Source: Litoribacter populi
GTDB taxonomy: Bacteria; Bacteroidota; Bacteroidia; Cytophagales; Cyclobacteriaceae
NCBI RefSeq assembly: GCF_007483685.1
Contig: NZ_VMKN01000002.1
Span: 81,852 to 145,851, forward strand
Length of the DNA: 64,000 nt
Reading direction: 5' to 3'
Position numbers and translations under genes: made by a program. Shown piece by piece: positions 55,217-64,000 of the stretch (its first letter is position 1; each line of letters begins with the position of its first letter). The notes under the pieces were generated by a model, which searched no databases, had not been told where the DNA came from, and worked only from the letters and a program-made list of their open reading frames with translations.

Positions 55217-55672
55217 ATGGAAATTGAAATCAAAATTTTAACCCAAGATGACCTGGAGACTTTCCAAGAGCTTTTGGATGTGTTCGACCATGTGTTTGAG
55301 TACAAGCCTTACACCCGACCGGACATCAACTACCTCGCAGAGGTACTCAGGAAAGATGGCTTTATGGCAGTTGTAGCCACTGTTGATAACCAAACCGTAG
55401 CCGGACTGACCGCCTACATACTTACTCAATACCATACCACTAAGCCATTATTATACATCCATGACCTGGCGGTGTTTCAGCCTTTTCAGAGAAAGGGAAT
55501 AGGCAGCAGGTTGTTGAAATTTGTAAAGAAGCATTGCCGTAGCAACGGCTTTCAGGAAATTTACCTTCAGGCTGAATTGGAGGATGGTTACGCGCTTGAT
55601 TTCTACCGCAGCACCCTCCCCAGTGAAGAAATCCAGGCCGTGAATTTTAATTACAAGACATCAAAAGACTAG
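55217..55672 (+). CDS. GNAT acetyltransferase resembling AAC(3)-I
   Basis: The protein has 151 residues. Beyond the general GNAT acetyl-CoA site (LAVFQPFQRKGIGSRLL), its order of motifs follows the aminoglycoside 3-N-acetyltransferase type I family as I remember it: FDHVFE, PDINYLAEVLRKDGFMAVVA, VAGLTAYIL, LLYIHDLAVF, and EIYLQAELEDGYALDFY. It could be a chromosomal relative with a different substrate. It stands alone 60 bases after the serine hydrolase. Confidence 0.7.
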   Translation: MEIEIKILTQDDLETFQELLDVFDHVFEYKPYTRPDINYLAEVLRKDGFMAVVATVDNQTVAGLTAYILTQYHTTKPLLYIHDLAVFQPFQRKGIGSRLLKFVKKHCRSNGFQEIYLQAELEDGYALDFYRSTLPSEEIQAVNFNYKTSKD

Positions 55673-55974
55673 ACACTCTTCAAGTTTAGACCTTATACCA
55701 GCCTTCCCCCTTCCCCTTATGTCTATGTCCACTCCTTTTCATTTCAGACATTTGGCAGAGGCATAGGCCATGGAGTATAGGGAGGGTTTGGCAATTTGGC
55801 AAAAGCCATCAACTCTGATTGGGAGTACCATTATATTCCGGACGTATGGGATCTGGCTTCATCGGACTTTACTTAATATCCATGGGGGTGGTCATGAAAA
55901 TAATCGACAAATTCTTTTCATTTCGAGTGACAAACTTGGATATTTAAATCAAGTCCGAAAGAATTTAATACTTT
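55673..55974. other. 302-base intergenic stretch
   Basis: I see no gene, repeat or RNA here. A 96-codon frame beginning at 55770 has no family-like composition and overlaps the next gene out of frame. The stretch may be decayed sequence. Confidence 0.4.
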
Positions 55975-56520
55975 ATGATAACATACATTTCCATATTGAG
56001 AGGAATAAATGTAAGCGGAAAGAAACCCATAAAGATGGATGCTTTGAGGGAAATGTATGAAAACCTGGGATATATGGATGTCATATCCTACGTGCAGAGT
56101 GGAAATATCATTTTTTCAAGTGACGAAATAGACCCCAAAATTCTGGAACAAAAAATATCCGGCCAAATAGAAACTGATTTTGGATTTGAAGTGCCTGTAA
56201 TCGTATTGACCGTTGACAAACTGAAAAAAATCATTGAATCCAGTCCTTTTGTAAATGACAAAAACAAAGACCCTGCATTTTTGCATGTCACTTTTCTTGC
56301 TTCACCACCTACCACTTTTGATCAAAGGGTAATTGAAAGCAAAAAACAAAACGGGGAAGAAGTAAGCTTCTCAAATACTGCCGTTTATCTCTATTGCCCA
56401 AATGGCTACGGAAGAACCAAACTCACCAACAATTTTTTGGAAGCAAAGTTGAAAGTTGGAGCCACCACCAGGAATTGGAAGACAACAAGAGAGCTATTGA
56501 GAATTGCAGAGCAAAGTTAA
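55975..56520 (+). CDS. DUF1697 family protein
   Basis: The protein has 181 residues. The N-terminal signature is ISILRGINVSGKKPIKMDALREMYENLGYMDVISYVQSGNIIFSS, and the C-terminal part has TAVYLYCPNGYGRTKLTNNFLE and TTRNWKTTRELL. Both are diagnostic of DUF1697, a family of unknown function. It belongs to the accessory stretch between rsmG and dnaE and has no operon partner. Confidence 0.93.
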   Translation: MITYISILRGINVSGKKPIKMDALREMYENLGYMDVISYVQSGNIIFSSDEIDPKILEQKISGQIETDFGFEVPVIVLTVDKLKKIIESSPFVNDKNKDPAFLHVTFLASPPTTFDQRVIESKKQNGEEVSFSNTAVYLYCPNGYGRTKLTNNFLEAKLKVGATTRNWKTTRELLRIAEQS

Positions 56521-56632
56521 AACCGTTCCAGCTGGATGTGAAGTTGGGATGACACATGACTCCACTTGGATAAAGTAAAGGGCACTTCTACCTTGATATC
56601 CTTTTCTTGTTCCTTCATTTTTCCCAGATAAA

Positions 56633-57240
56633 TTATTCTACTTTCCTAAAAATATCCTCCAAATCCAACTCAAAACCAGCTATACAGGTAGACTTCACCA
56701 CATCACCATGAGTAAATAATCTGGAGGGAACAAATTTCCCATTTTTCAAAATGTAAACCAGCAAAAACTCTCCCTCGGGCTGAAATATCCAATATTCCTT
56801 AACCCCACTTTCCTCATAAACTTCGTATTTGCTTTGAAGCTCTTTTCTATTATTTCCGGGAGACAGGATTTCCACCACCAGGTCAGGAGCTCCAATACAG
56901 CCTGCTTCATCTATTTTCTTAGGGTCACATATTACGCAAATATCCGGCTGGACCACGGTAGTAATATCCTCATCTTACTTAGAATTAACTGGTAGCCGTA
57001 CATCAAACGGGGCTGCGAAAACGCTGCAGGTCTTCTTTTCTAGAAAATAAAACAACTTACTCGTTACATTTGCAGAGATTGCCTGATGTCTCATTTTCGG
57101 CGCTGAAGCTTGCTTGAAGACCCTCCTTTTATCAGCTCCACCATCCCATCTATCTCCCAGGTCAGATAATCGGCATAAGAGTACCTCCCATATTCTGTAA
57201 AAGGCTCCTCCAATTGACTATTTTTGTTTTCATCTTCCAT
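56633..57240 (-). pseudogene. Broken Uma2 family endonuclease-like gene
   Basis: An ATG at 57240 opens a frame (EDENKNSQLEEPFTEYGRY, then YLTWEIDGMVELIKGG) that stops at a TGA near 57091. Shifting frame at about 57118-57126 recovers VFKQASAPKMRHQAISANV and APFDVRLPVNSK. A TAA at 56977-56975 then interrupts, after which the frame continues DEDITTVVQPDICVICDP to the end at 56633. The whole thus matches a Uma2 (DUF820) gene of about 200 codons with a one-base deletion and one nonsense change. PDLVVEILSPGN and EYWIFQPE are the family motifs. Confidence 0.85.
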
Positions 57241-57434
57241 TATTCCTTTCTATTCTATTGGAATACTAAAATAATCAAAATTCAGACAAATCCCTCGGAC
57301 CAATAAACCATAACCCACTTAATATCAGTACCTATGAACCAAAACACACATTATTCCCGGACAATTTCCGTCACACCTCTAGCACTTGAAAAGTTTAAGG
57401 GTTAATTTAGAATCCCCAAATCAAAGCAAGCTGC

Positions 57435-60400
57435 ATGTACTTAATTTTTGATACCGAAACCACAGGTTTACCCAGAGACTACAATGCCCCCATCACCGAC
57501 CTGGACAACTGGCCCCGGCTGGTTCAGCTAGCCTGGCAATTGCATGATGAGCGAGGCAATCTGATTTCCAACAACAATTTTATTGTCAAACCGGAGGGTT
57601 TTACCATTCCCTATAATGCAGAGAAGGTTCACGGGATCTCCACCGACCGCGCACTGAAGGAAGGGCATGATCTAGAAAAGGTATTGAAAATTTTCCATGA
57701 GGATGTGGAAAAGGCCAAATACCTGGTCGGCCACAATATCGGCTTTGACATCAATGTCTGCGGATCGGAATACCTTAGGAAGGAAGTACCGATGCAGCTG
57801 GTGGACATGGAGGAGTTGGACACCAAGGATATTTCCACCGAATTTTGCGCCATTCCAGGAGGAAAGGGAGGCAAATTCAAGTGGCCTACCCTGACCGAAC
57901 TTCACCACAAACTTTTTAATATTGGCTTTGAGGATGCCCACGATGCAGCTTATGATGTGGACGCTACGGCCAAGTGTTTCTTTGGCTTAATCACCCAAGA
58001 GGTGTTGGCTCCCGAGCCGGGTATTTCTCCAGATGAAGTCATCTATGAGGCTCCAAAACTCGACATTGCCAATTTTGCCAATGCCAAAGATGCTACTAAA
58101 CAGGCTGCAAAAGATGTCCTGAAAGCAGCAGGCAAGGCAGATATCAGCGACCTGGTGGATGTGCCGTTTACACACCTGCACGTACACACGCAGTTTTCAG
58201 TCCTCCAGGCTACCTCTGAAATTCCTGCACTGATCAACAGGGCAAAGGAATTGGGAATGCCGGCCATTGCCATGACCGACCATGGCAATATGATGGGGGC
58301 TTTCAACTTTGTGAAAGAAGCTTTAAATGCAAACCTTACCCCAATCCTCGGCTGTGAGTTTAACGTGTGCCGTGACCGTAAAAACAAGTCCCAAAAAGAC
58401 AATGGATATCAAACTGTCTTGCTTGCCAAAAATAAAGCAGGATATCATAATTTAGCCAAATTAGCTTCTTACGCCAATATTGAAGGGTTTTATTACGTCC
58501 CCCGGATTGACAAGGAAGTTTTGGTTCAATATAAAGGGGATCTGATCGCTACTACAGGAGGATTATTTGGAGAGATCCCATTCTTGATCCTCAACGTGGG
58601 GGAAACCCAAGCGGAAGAAGCCTTTGTCTGGTGGAAAGAGCAGTTTGGAGATGACTTTTATGTAGAGTTAAACCGACACGGGATCCCGGAAGAAGAAAAA
58701 GTAAATGAAGTTTTACTTCGCTTTGCCCATAAATATGGCGTAAAATATTTCGCTGCAAATAATACATATTATAACCAAAAGGCAGATGCCAACGCCCATG
58801 ACATCCTACTTTGCGTCAAGGATGGGGAGAAAACCGATGGACCGGATAGAAAAGAGAAAAGATACGTAGGTAAAATGGGCCGGGAATTCAGATTCGGATT
58901 TCCCAATGAGGAATTCTACCTCAAGAGCCCTGAGGAGATGAAAAAGCTCTTTGTCGATCTTCCCGAAGCTATCATCACTACCAATGAGATCCTCGGCAAA
59001 ATCGAGCGATATAAGCTGGCCAGGGAAGTCCTACTTCCCAAATTCGACATTCCGCAGGAGTTTGTTGACCCACAGGACGATGTAGATGGAGGCAAACGGG
59101 GAGAAAACGCTTTCCTCCGTCACCTAACCTATGTAGGCGCCGAAAAGCGTTATGGTGAAATTACGGATGTTATCCGCGAAAGGCTGGATTTTGAATTGGC
59201 CACCATTGCCAACACCGGTTATCCGGGTTACTTCCTTATTGTACAGGATTTTACCACGGCGGCGCGGGAAATGGGCGTTTCGGTGGGTCCCGGAAGGGGT
59301 TCGGCGGCGGGCTCTGCAGTAGCTTACTGTGTCGGAATTACAAATGTGGACCCGATCAAGTATGATCTCCTTTTTGAGAGATTCCTGAATCCGGATAGGG
59401 TTTCCCTTCCCGATATTGATATTGATTTTGACGACGAAGGCCGTCAAAGTGTAATTGATTATGTAATCAAAAAATACGGTGCCAACCAAGTGGCCCAGAT
59501 CATCACCTATGGTACCATGGCAGCGAAATCTGCTATCAGGGATACCGCAAGGGTATTGAACCTCCCTTTAAGTGAAGCTGATAAACTGGCCAAATTGGTA
59601 CCGGATATCAAATTAAAGGCTCTTTTTGACTTAGCCAATGACAGGGCTAAGCTAGTAAACAAGCTAAAAAACAATTCTGAAAGTGTAGCCCAGGCAGAAG
59701 AGTTGATCAGGATCTCCAAAGGAAGAGATGAGACGGCCAGAACCATAAACCAAGCGACCGTACTGGAAGGCTCGGTGCGTAACCTAGGAATTCACGCCTG
59801 TGGGGTAATTATTACCCCGAGTGACATCACCAATTTTGTTCCTGTGGCTTTGGCCAAGGACTCGGATATGTTCTGTACGCAGTTTGACAATGCCGTGGTG
59901 GAGAGTGCTGGCTTGTTGAAGATGGACTTTTTGGGGCTAAAAACCCTGACTCTGATCAAGGATGCCGTGAAAATTGTAAATGAGCGTCACGGAATTGACC
60001 TTGATCCAGAAGCTTTCCCCATTGATGATGAGAAGACATACGAGCTTTTCCAGCGTGGTGAAACAGTAGGGATCTTCCAGTATGAATCCGCTGGTATGCA
60101 AAAATACATGCGGGAGCTCAAGCCTACTGTGTTTGCGGATTTGATTGCTATGAACGCCCTGTACCGCCCGGGGCCTTTAGAGTATATACCAAGCTTTATT
60201 AAAAGAAAGCACGGTACGGAGCCAATTGCCTATGATCTTGACGACATGAAGGAGTACCTTGAGGAAACTTATGGTATTACTGTCTATCAGGAACAAGTGA
60301 TGCTCTTGTCTCAGAAGCTGGCCGACTTTACCAAAGGTGAGGCCGACGTCTTACGTAAGGCTATGGGTAAGAAGCAAAAGGACGTACTGGACAAGATGAA

Positions 60401-61733
60401 GCCCAAGTTTGTGGACCAAGCTGCTGCCAAGGGCCACGATAAAAAGAAACTGGAGAAAATCTGGAAGGACTGGGAAGCTTTTGCCTCCTACGCTTTCAAC
60501 AAGTCCCACTCCACCTGTTACGCCTGGATAGCGTATCAGACAGCCTACTTGAAGGCCCACTACCCTGCCGAGTACATGGCTTCCGTGCTTTCCAACAACA
60601 TGAACGATATCACCCAAGTGACATTCTTTATGGAGGAATGTAAGCGAATGGGCATTGAGGTTTTGGGGCCTGATGTGAACGAATCCAAGCGGGGATTTAC
60701 CGTAAACCAAGAAGGACAGGTACGGTTCGGTTTGGCAGCCATCAAGGGTGCTGGCGGTGCTGCCGTGGAATCGGTGATAGTGGAAAGAATAGAAAAAGGA
60801 CCATACAAGAATATATTTGATTTCACCAAAAGGGTGAATCTAAAAGCTGTCAATAAAAAAACCTTAGAAGCTTTGGCTATGGCCGGGGGCTTTGATTGCT
60901 TCAAAGACTATCATAGGCGATTATTCTTAGAGGCTCCCGAAGGCGAGGTTACCCTGCTGGAAAAGGCGGTTAAGTATGCACAGAAAGTGGCAGCTGAAGC
61001 TGACAGTTCTCAGGTAAGTTTGTTTGGAGGAGCCAGCGGAATGGAAGTTCCTATGCCGAGTATTCCACAGATGGAGCCATTCAGCCAGCTGCAGCAGCTA
61101 AACATTGAGAAGGAAGTAGTAGGGCTTTATATCTCTGGCCACCCATTGGACCAATTTAGGGTGGAATTTGACTCATTTACAAATACGCCGCTTACTGAGC
61201 TAAATAACATCGAGGCACTAAGAGCCAAAGGTGATGTTAAAGCCGCGGGGATGGTGACTTCTTTTGCCCATAGGACTACCAAAACAGGAAAGCCATTTGG
61301 CACCTTGACCTTGGAGGATTATCATGGAGGGCATACCTTCTTTATTTTCGGAGAAGACTATATCAAGTTTAAGGAGTACTTCATGACAGGTTGGTTTATC
61401 TACCTAACTGGGTCTGTTCATCCAAACAAGTGGAAGGAAAATGAATTTGAATTCAAGATCAACACAATGTCTCTGCTTGACGAGCTCAGGGGCAAAATGG
61501 TAAAGGGGCTTCGAGTTAACATAGATTTGGATGACCTAACTTTGGACCTTATGGATAAGCTGGAAGGCATTACCCAAAAATATAAAGGTGATGCAAAACT
61601 CCATATTAATGTCACTGACCGAAAGGAAAACATTACTTTGGACCTGATGTCGACTAAATACACCATTGACCCTACTAATGAGATGATAGAGGAGTTAAAG
61701 ACTATGCCGGAAGTGATGTATAAGATTATTTGA
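57435..61733 (+). CDS. dnaE: DNA polymerase III alpha subunit with fused N-terminal exonuclease
   Basis: The protein has 1432 residues. Residues 1-185 form a DnaQ-like 3'-5' exonuclease with the DEDDh set intact: D6 and E8 (FDTETTG), D105 (NIGFDINV), H169 and D174 (HDAAYDVDAT). After a linker the PHP domain starts near 245 (HLHVHTQFS; MTDHGNMMGAF). The catalytic palm has LPDIDIDFDDEGR near 658-670 and GRGSAAGSAVAYCVGI before it. HhH, OB (near 1240) and tail domains follow. It is the main replicative polymerase. Proofreading is supplied in cis, unlike E. coli. It is monocistronic. Confidence 0.96.
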   Translation: MYLIFDTETTGLPRDYNAPITDLDNWPRLVQLAWQLHDERGNLISNNNFIVKPEGFTIPYNAEKVHGISTDRALKEGHDLEKVLKIFHEDVEKAKYLVGHNIGFDINVCGSEYLRKEVPMQLVDMEELDTKDISTEFCAIPGGKGGKFKWPTLTELHHKLFNIGFEDAHDAAYDVDATAKCFFGLITQEVLAPEPGISPDEVIYEAPKLDIANFANAKDATKQAAKDVLKAAGKADISDLVDVPFTHLHVHTQFSVLQATSEIPALINRAKELGMPAIAMTDHGNMMGAFNFVKEALNANLTPILGCEFNVCRDRKNKSQKDNGYQTVLLAKNKAGYHNLAKLASYANIEGFYYVPRIDKEVLVQYKGDLIATTGGLFGEIPFLILNVGETQAEEAFVWWKEQFGDDFYVELNRHGIPEEEKVNEVLLRFAHKYGVKYFAANNTYYNQKADANAHDILLCVKDGEKTDGPDRKEKRYVGKMGREFRFGFPNEEFYLKSPEEMKKLFVDLPEAIITTNEILGKIERYKLAREVLLPKFDIPQEFVDPQDDVDGGKRGENAFLRHLTYVGAEKRYGEITDVIRERLDFELATIANTGYPGYFLIVQDFTTAAREMGVSVGPGRGSAAGSAVAYCVGITNVDPIKYDLLFERFLNPDRVSLPDIDIDFDDEGRQSVIDYVIKKYGANQVAQIITYGTMAAKSAIRDTARVLNLPLSEADKLAKLVPDIKLKALFDLANDRAKLVNKLKNNSESVAQAEELIRISKGRDETARTINQATVLEGSVRNLGIHACGVIITPSDITNFVPVALAKDSDMFCTQFDNAVVESAGLLKMDFLGLKTLTLIKDAVKIVNERHGIDLDPEAFPIDDEKTYELFQRGETVGIFQYESAGMQKYMRELKPTVFADLIAMNALYRPGPLEYIPSFIKRKHGTEPIAYDLDDMKEYLEETYGITVYQEQVMLLSQKLADFTKGEADVLRKAMGKKQKDVLDKMKPKFVDQAAAKGHDKKKLEKIWKDWEAFASYAFNKSHSTCYAWIAYQTAYLKAHYPAEYMASVLSNNMNDITQVTFFMEECKRMGIEVLGPDVNESKRGFTVNQEGQVRFGLAAIKGAGGAAVESVIVERIEKGPYKNIFDFTKRVNLKAVNKKTLEALAMAGGFDCFKDYHRRLFLEAPEGEVTLLEKAVKYAQKVAAEADSSQVSLFGGASGMEVPMPSIPQMEPFSQLQQLNIEKEVVGLYISGHPLDQFRVEFDSFTNTPLTELNNIEALRAKGDVKAAGMVTSFAHRTTKTGKPFGTLTLEDYHGGHTFFIFGEDYIKFKEYFMTGWFIYLTGSVHPNKWKENEFEFKINTMSLLDELRGKMVKGLRVNIDLDDLTLDLMDKLEGITQKYKGDAKLHINVTDRKENITLDLMSTKYTIDPTNEMIEELKTMPEVMYKII

Positions 61734-61876
61734 TGGATCTGGGTGATGTCCGATTTTGGATGACCGATAGGGGTTAAGACTGGAGAGGGTGGCTATTTAA
61801 TAAGCTTATTACTTAAATAAATATGTTTTTTCTGAGGAAAAATTTGAACTTATTCCCTCCTAAAAGCCTTTTCTAT

Positions 61877-61884
61877 TATATTTG
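61877..61884 (+). promoter_or_regulatory. -7 element upstream of trxA
   Basis: TATATTTG matches TAnnTTTG exactly and lies 36 bases before the trxA start. The nearest TTTG upstream is 30 bases away, too far for a standard -33 box. Confidence 0.45.
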
Positions 61885-61920
61885 AAAAAATGAATCTAAT
61901 AAACACAACCAATAAATAAT

Positions 61921-62241
61921 ATGGCTAAAGCAATCGAAATCACAGACGCTAATTTTGAGGAAATAATCAAATCCGAACAACCTATCTTGGTTGATTTTTG
62001 GGCTGAATGGTGTGGACCATGTAAAATGATCGGACCTGTAGTTGAAGAAATAGCGGGTGAGTATGAAGGCAAAGCAGTAGTAGGTAAAGTTGATGTAGAC
62101 TCCAATCCTGCAGTTGCTCAAAAATTTGGTATCAGAAGTATCCCTACTTTATTGTTCTTCAAGAACGGTGAGATTGTAGACAAGCAAGTTGGCGCTGTCC
62201 CAAAGACGGTGTTGGCACAGAAGCTTGATGCTCAGATATAA
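61921..62241 (+). CDS. trxA: Thioredoxin
   Basis: The protein has 106 residues, full family length. The redox site WCGPC is at residues 30-34 within DFWAEWCGPCKM. The cis-proline motif SIPTLLFFKNGE follows, and there is no signal peptide, so it is cytoplasmic. It reduces disulfides in ribonucleotide reductase and other targets. It has its own promoter element and a strong terminator. Confidence 0.97.
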   Translation: MAKAIEITDANFEEIIKSEQPILVDFWAEWCGPCKMIGPVVEEIAGEYEGKAVVGKVDVDSNPAVAQKFGIRSIPTLLFFKNGEIVDKQVGAVPKTVLAQKLDAQI

Positions 62242-62263
62242 ATTAGTGAAGATTATTAAAGAG

Positions 62264-62294
62264 CCTGGCGGTGTAAAACTGCCAGGTTTTTTTT
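62264..62294 (+). terminator. Intrinsic terminator of trxA
   Basis: CCTGGC (62264-62269) pairs with GCCAGG (62281-62286), with extra pairs toward the loop. It is followed by eight T residues, 22 bases past the trxA stop. Confidence 0.85.
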
Positions 62295-62344
62295 ATGAAA
62301 TTTTTAACCCAAAGTATTCCTGAAACCCATAGGGATGAAAAAGT

Positions 62345-64000
62345 CCTGTTTTCAGCGCTGGGACACCCAAGGCTAAAAACCGAATAAATCAGCCAATTTT
62401 CTTTGACTTTCGTTCAGGATTATTGTTTTAGAAACGGTCTGCTGGCTCGAAGGAATGGTTACTCTTACCGTGTAGATGCCTTTTGCTATGTCAATGGCCT
62501 TTTCTGGACTCAGTTCCGACTGCTTTTCCTTCAACAGCCTTTCCAGCTCCTTGTACACTTTGTAGGCCACGAATGCTATACATATATGGGCTTCTATTCT
62601 TCTTTGGGCCCTATGATATACCGGCCTTATTTTTAGGTCACTTTTGGCTATCCTGAACGCCTTTTCTATTTTCCACAGATTGTTGTAGTTTTCTATTATT
62701 TGGTCTTTCCCCAGTCGTGTATTGGTGATATAGCCTTTCAGGCCGTCCCACCTGGAATCCTGTTCAAATCTTGCCCGGTCGATCTCAATTTTGATTTCGC
62801 CCTCCATTTTTAGGTACTTGTTGTAGCCCCTGTTGTTGATGTGCGATTTATTGAGCTTTCCCGACCTGAGCTGCTTCTCCAGCTTCTTCAGGCCCCTTTC
62901 CCTGTTGGACCGGTCTTTTCTGGCCCGCTTCTCAGAATAGCTGACAACCATTTTGAGCCCTTCTTCCCAATCCAGGATGGTGCTCTCCCCGTTGCACAGC
63001 TCAAGTGAAAGAACCTTTGATTTTTGGCCCTTACCGCCGGTCTTCAGCCTGGCTCCCAAAATGAACTCATATCCCTTTTCAACGAGGTCTTCAATATTCT
63101 TTTTTGAAAGCAGGCCCGAATCAGCTATGATGACGGGGGCGGGCAGGTTATATTTAGTCTTGAACTTCTCAATAACCGGGATCATCGTGTGGCCTTCAAA
63201 CTTGTTTCCCTCGAAAATTTCATAGGCCAACGGATATCCCTCCAGCCCGACAAGAAGGCCCAGTACGATCTGTGGATTCTGATGTTTTCCCTCTTTCGAA
63301 AAACCTGTTTTTCTAAGGTCATCTTCCTGGTCTATTTCAAAATAGAGAGTGGTCACATCATAAAACACGACATTGATCGATCCCCCGAGTATTTTCCTGG
63401 TATGCTCAAAGCTGATCAGCTGGACGGTTTCTTTATAATTGTTGTACAGCTTGTCCATATACCTGTACAGGGCATGGACCTCGATGGAAAGCCCATGGAA
63501 ATTGAAGAGGTACTCAGTGGTCTTGAGTTTACTGCCCGGAAAACACAGCCTTGAAAAAACCAGCCACCTGAATAGTTCATCCTTGACAGCGTTAAAGCCA
63601 ATCATGTCAAAAATTTTCCCCAATAAAAGCTCTGTTCCGGTTACCGTAATTCCCGCAATATTGTCGAGAACGTTTTGAACAGCCTGCTTTTCGTTGTTGA
63701 ATGGGAGCTCCAGTAGCCCACGTTGGGACTTAATCCACTGTTCTCCTTCCTTGACAAGTCTTTCTACTGTGTCCAAATCCGGGCTGCTGCCGACGGTTTT
63801 GACGACTTTATATTTACCAGATTTTTTCTCGATTACCTGGACACTGATTTTCCCGCTTTTATTGGGTTTTTTCCGGACAAACATGGGTGAAAATAAGGAA
63901 AAAGAAGGCTGGGACACCCATTGTCAACCACTAAAAATTATGATTTAATTGAAAATCAATTATTTAATCAAAAATGGGACTGACGACTGTCGAAAACAGG
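62345..64000 (-). mobile_element. IS1634-like insertion sequence, reaching the window edge
   Basis: A single transposase gene is flanked by inverted ends: CCTGTTTTC at 62345-62353 and its exact complement GAAAACAGG at 63992-64000, the last bases of the window. Beyond these 9 bases the ends match only partly. The element would be about 1656 bases. The true right end and the target duplication cannot be checked because the window stops there. It lies between trxA and unseen sequence and does not interrupt a visible gene. Confidence 0.8.
62373..63917 (-). CDS. IS1634 family transposase
   Basis: The protein has 514 residues; an internal ATG at 63884 (MFVRKKPNKSGKISVQVI) is an equally good or better start. 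The DDE catalytic core is visible: Asp in VFYDVTTLYFE, Asp in PVIIADSGLLSKKNI, and Glu in NLWKIEKAFRIAKSDLKIRPVYHR followed by RIEAHI. The long insertion between the second and third catalytic residues and the N-terminal start fit the IS1634 group of the IS4 superfamily. The frame is intact, so the copy may be active. Confidence 0.92.
   Translation of the reverse strand: MSQPSFSLFSPMFVRKKPNKSGKISVQVIEKKSGKYKVVKTVGSSPDLDTVERLVKEGEQWIKSQRGLLELPFNNEKQAVQNVLDNIAGITVTGTELLLGKIFDMIGFNAVKDELFRWLVFSRLCFPGSKLKTTEYLFNFHGLSIEVHALYRYMDKLYNNYKETVQLISFEHTRKILGGSINVVFYDVTTLYFEIDQEDDLRKTGFSKEGKHQNPQIVLGLLVGLEGYPLAYEIFEGNKFEGHTMIPVIEKFKTKYNLPAPVIIADSGLLSKKNIEDLVEKGYEFILGARLKTGGKGQKSKVLSLELCNGESTILDWEEGLKMVVSYSEKRARKDRSNRERGLKKLEKQLRSGKLNKSHINNRGYNKYLKMEGEIKIEIDRARFEQDSRWDGLKGYITNTRLGKDQIIENYNNLWKIEKAFRIAKSDLKIRPVYHRAQRRIEAHICIAFVAYKVYKELERLLKEKQSELSPEKAIDIAKGIYTVRVTIPSSQQTVSKTIILNESQRKLADLFGF

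Noticed and set aside
55770..56060. 96-codon frame before the DUF1697 gene
   Set aside because: It overlaps DUF1697 out of frame, has low-complexity composition without family motifs, and has no promoter or conserved context.

Overview
The window is mostly core chromosome of a Bacteroidota bacterium, most likely Cytophagales and perhaps Cyclobacteriaceae (Algoriphagus/Echinicola-like). This rests on family content and gene order: the block bamD-rpoZ-coaBC-DUF4835-recN, a T9SS sorting-domain protein, DUF2490 and OstA-like envelope proteins, a DnaE with an N-terminal proofreading exonuclease, and promoters of the Bacteroidota type (TTTG, about 19-21 bases, TAnnTTTG). The genus is inference. No rRNA, tRNA, CRISPR or prophage was seen. 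Only the right edge carries an insertion sequence.

Layout. 1-7.3 kb: end of a DUF2490 protein, rpsA, a small bPH-like membrane protein, an SMP-30 lactonase, an HNH nuclease, a degenerate NlpC/P60 protein, smpB and tsaD. 7.3-15.1 kb: tamB, then photolyase, a Smr-domain protein and an unknown helical protein as one unit. 15.1-24.6 kb, mostly minus strand: a trans-sulfuration enzyme, a DedA/TVP38 protein (plus strand), an MscS channel with a large unknown anchored protein, mdh, a cNMP-binding protein and tilS. 24.6-33.3 kb, plus strand: OstA-like protein, T9SS substrate, bamD, rpoZ, coaBC, DUF4835, recN, fabI. 33.4-45.7 kb, minus strand: truA, then the branched-chain amino acid operon ilvD-ilvB-ilvN-ilvC-leuA-leuC-leuD-leuA2-leuB. 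46-57.4 kb: ispE, a DMT permease, an LptF/G permease, tgt, a GT2 plus ECF sigma pair, rsmG, and an accessory stretch (truncated hydrolase, serine hydrolase, AAC(3)-I-like acetyltransferase, DUF1697, a broken Uma2 gene). 57.4-64 kb: dnaE, trxA and an IS1634-like element reaching the edge.

The most informative signal outside the obvious genes lies before ilvD. There is a short open frame of about 35 codons with a Leu/Ile/Phe-rich end, an 8-base antiterminator pairing overlapping its stop codon, and an intrinsic terminator with a U-run. Together they form a textbook transcription attenuator for the ilv-leu operon. Other points of interest are enzymes whose expected catalytic or metal-binding residues are replaced (CoaBC N125D and C158S, Tgt zinc cysteines, NlpC/P60 catalytic Cys), two genes broken by recent-looking point changes, and several long intergenic inverted repeats.
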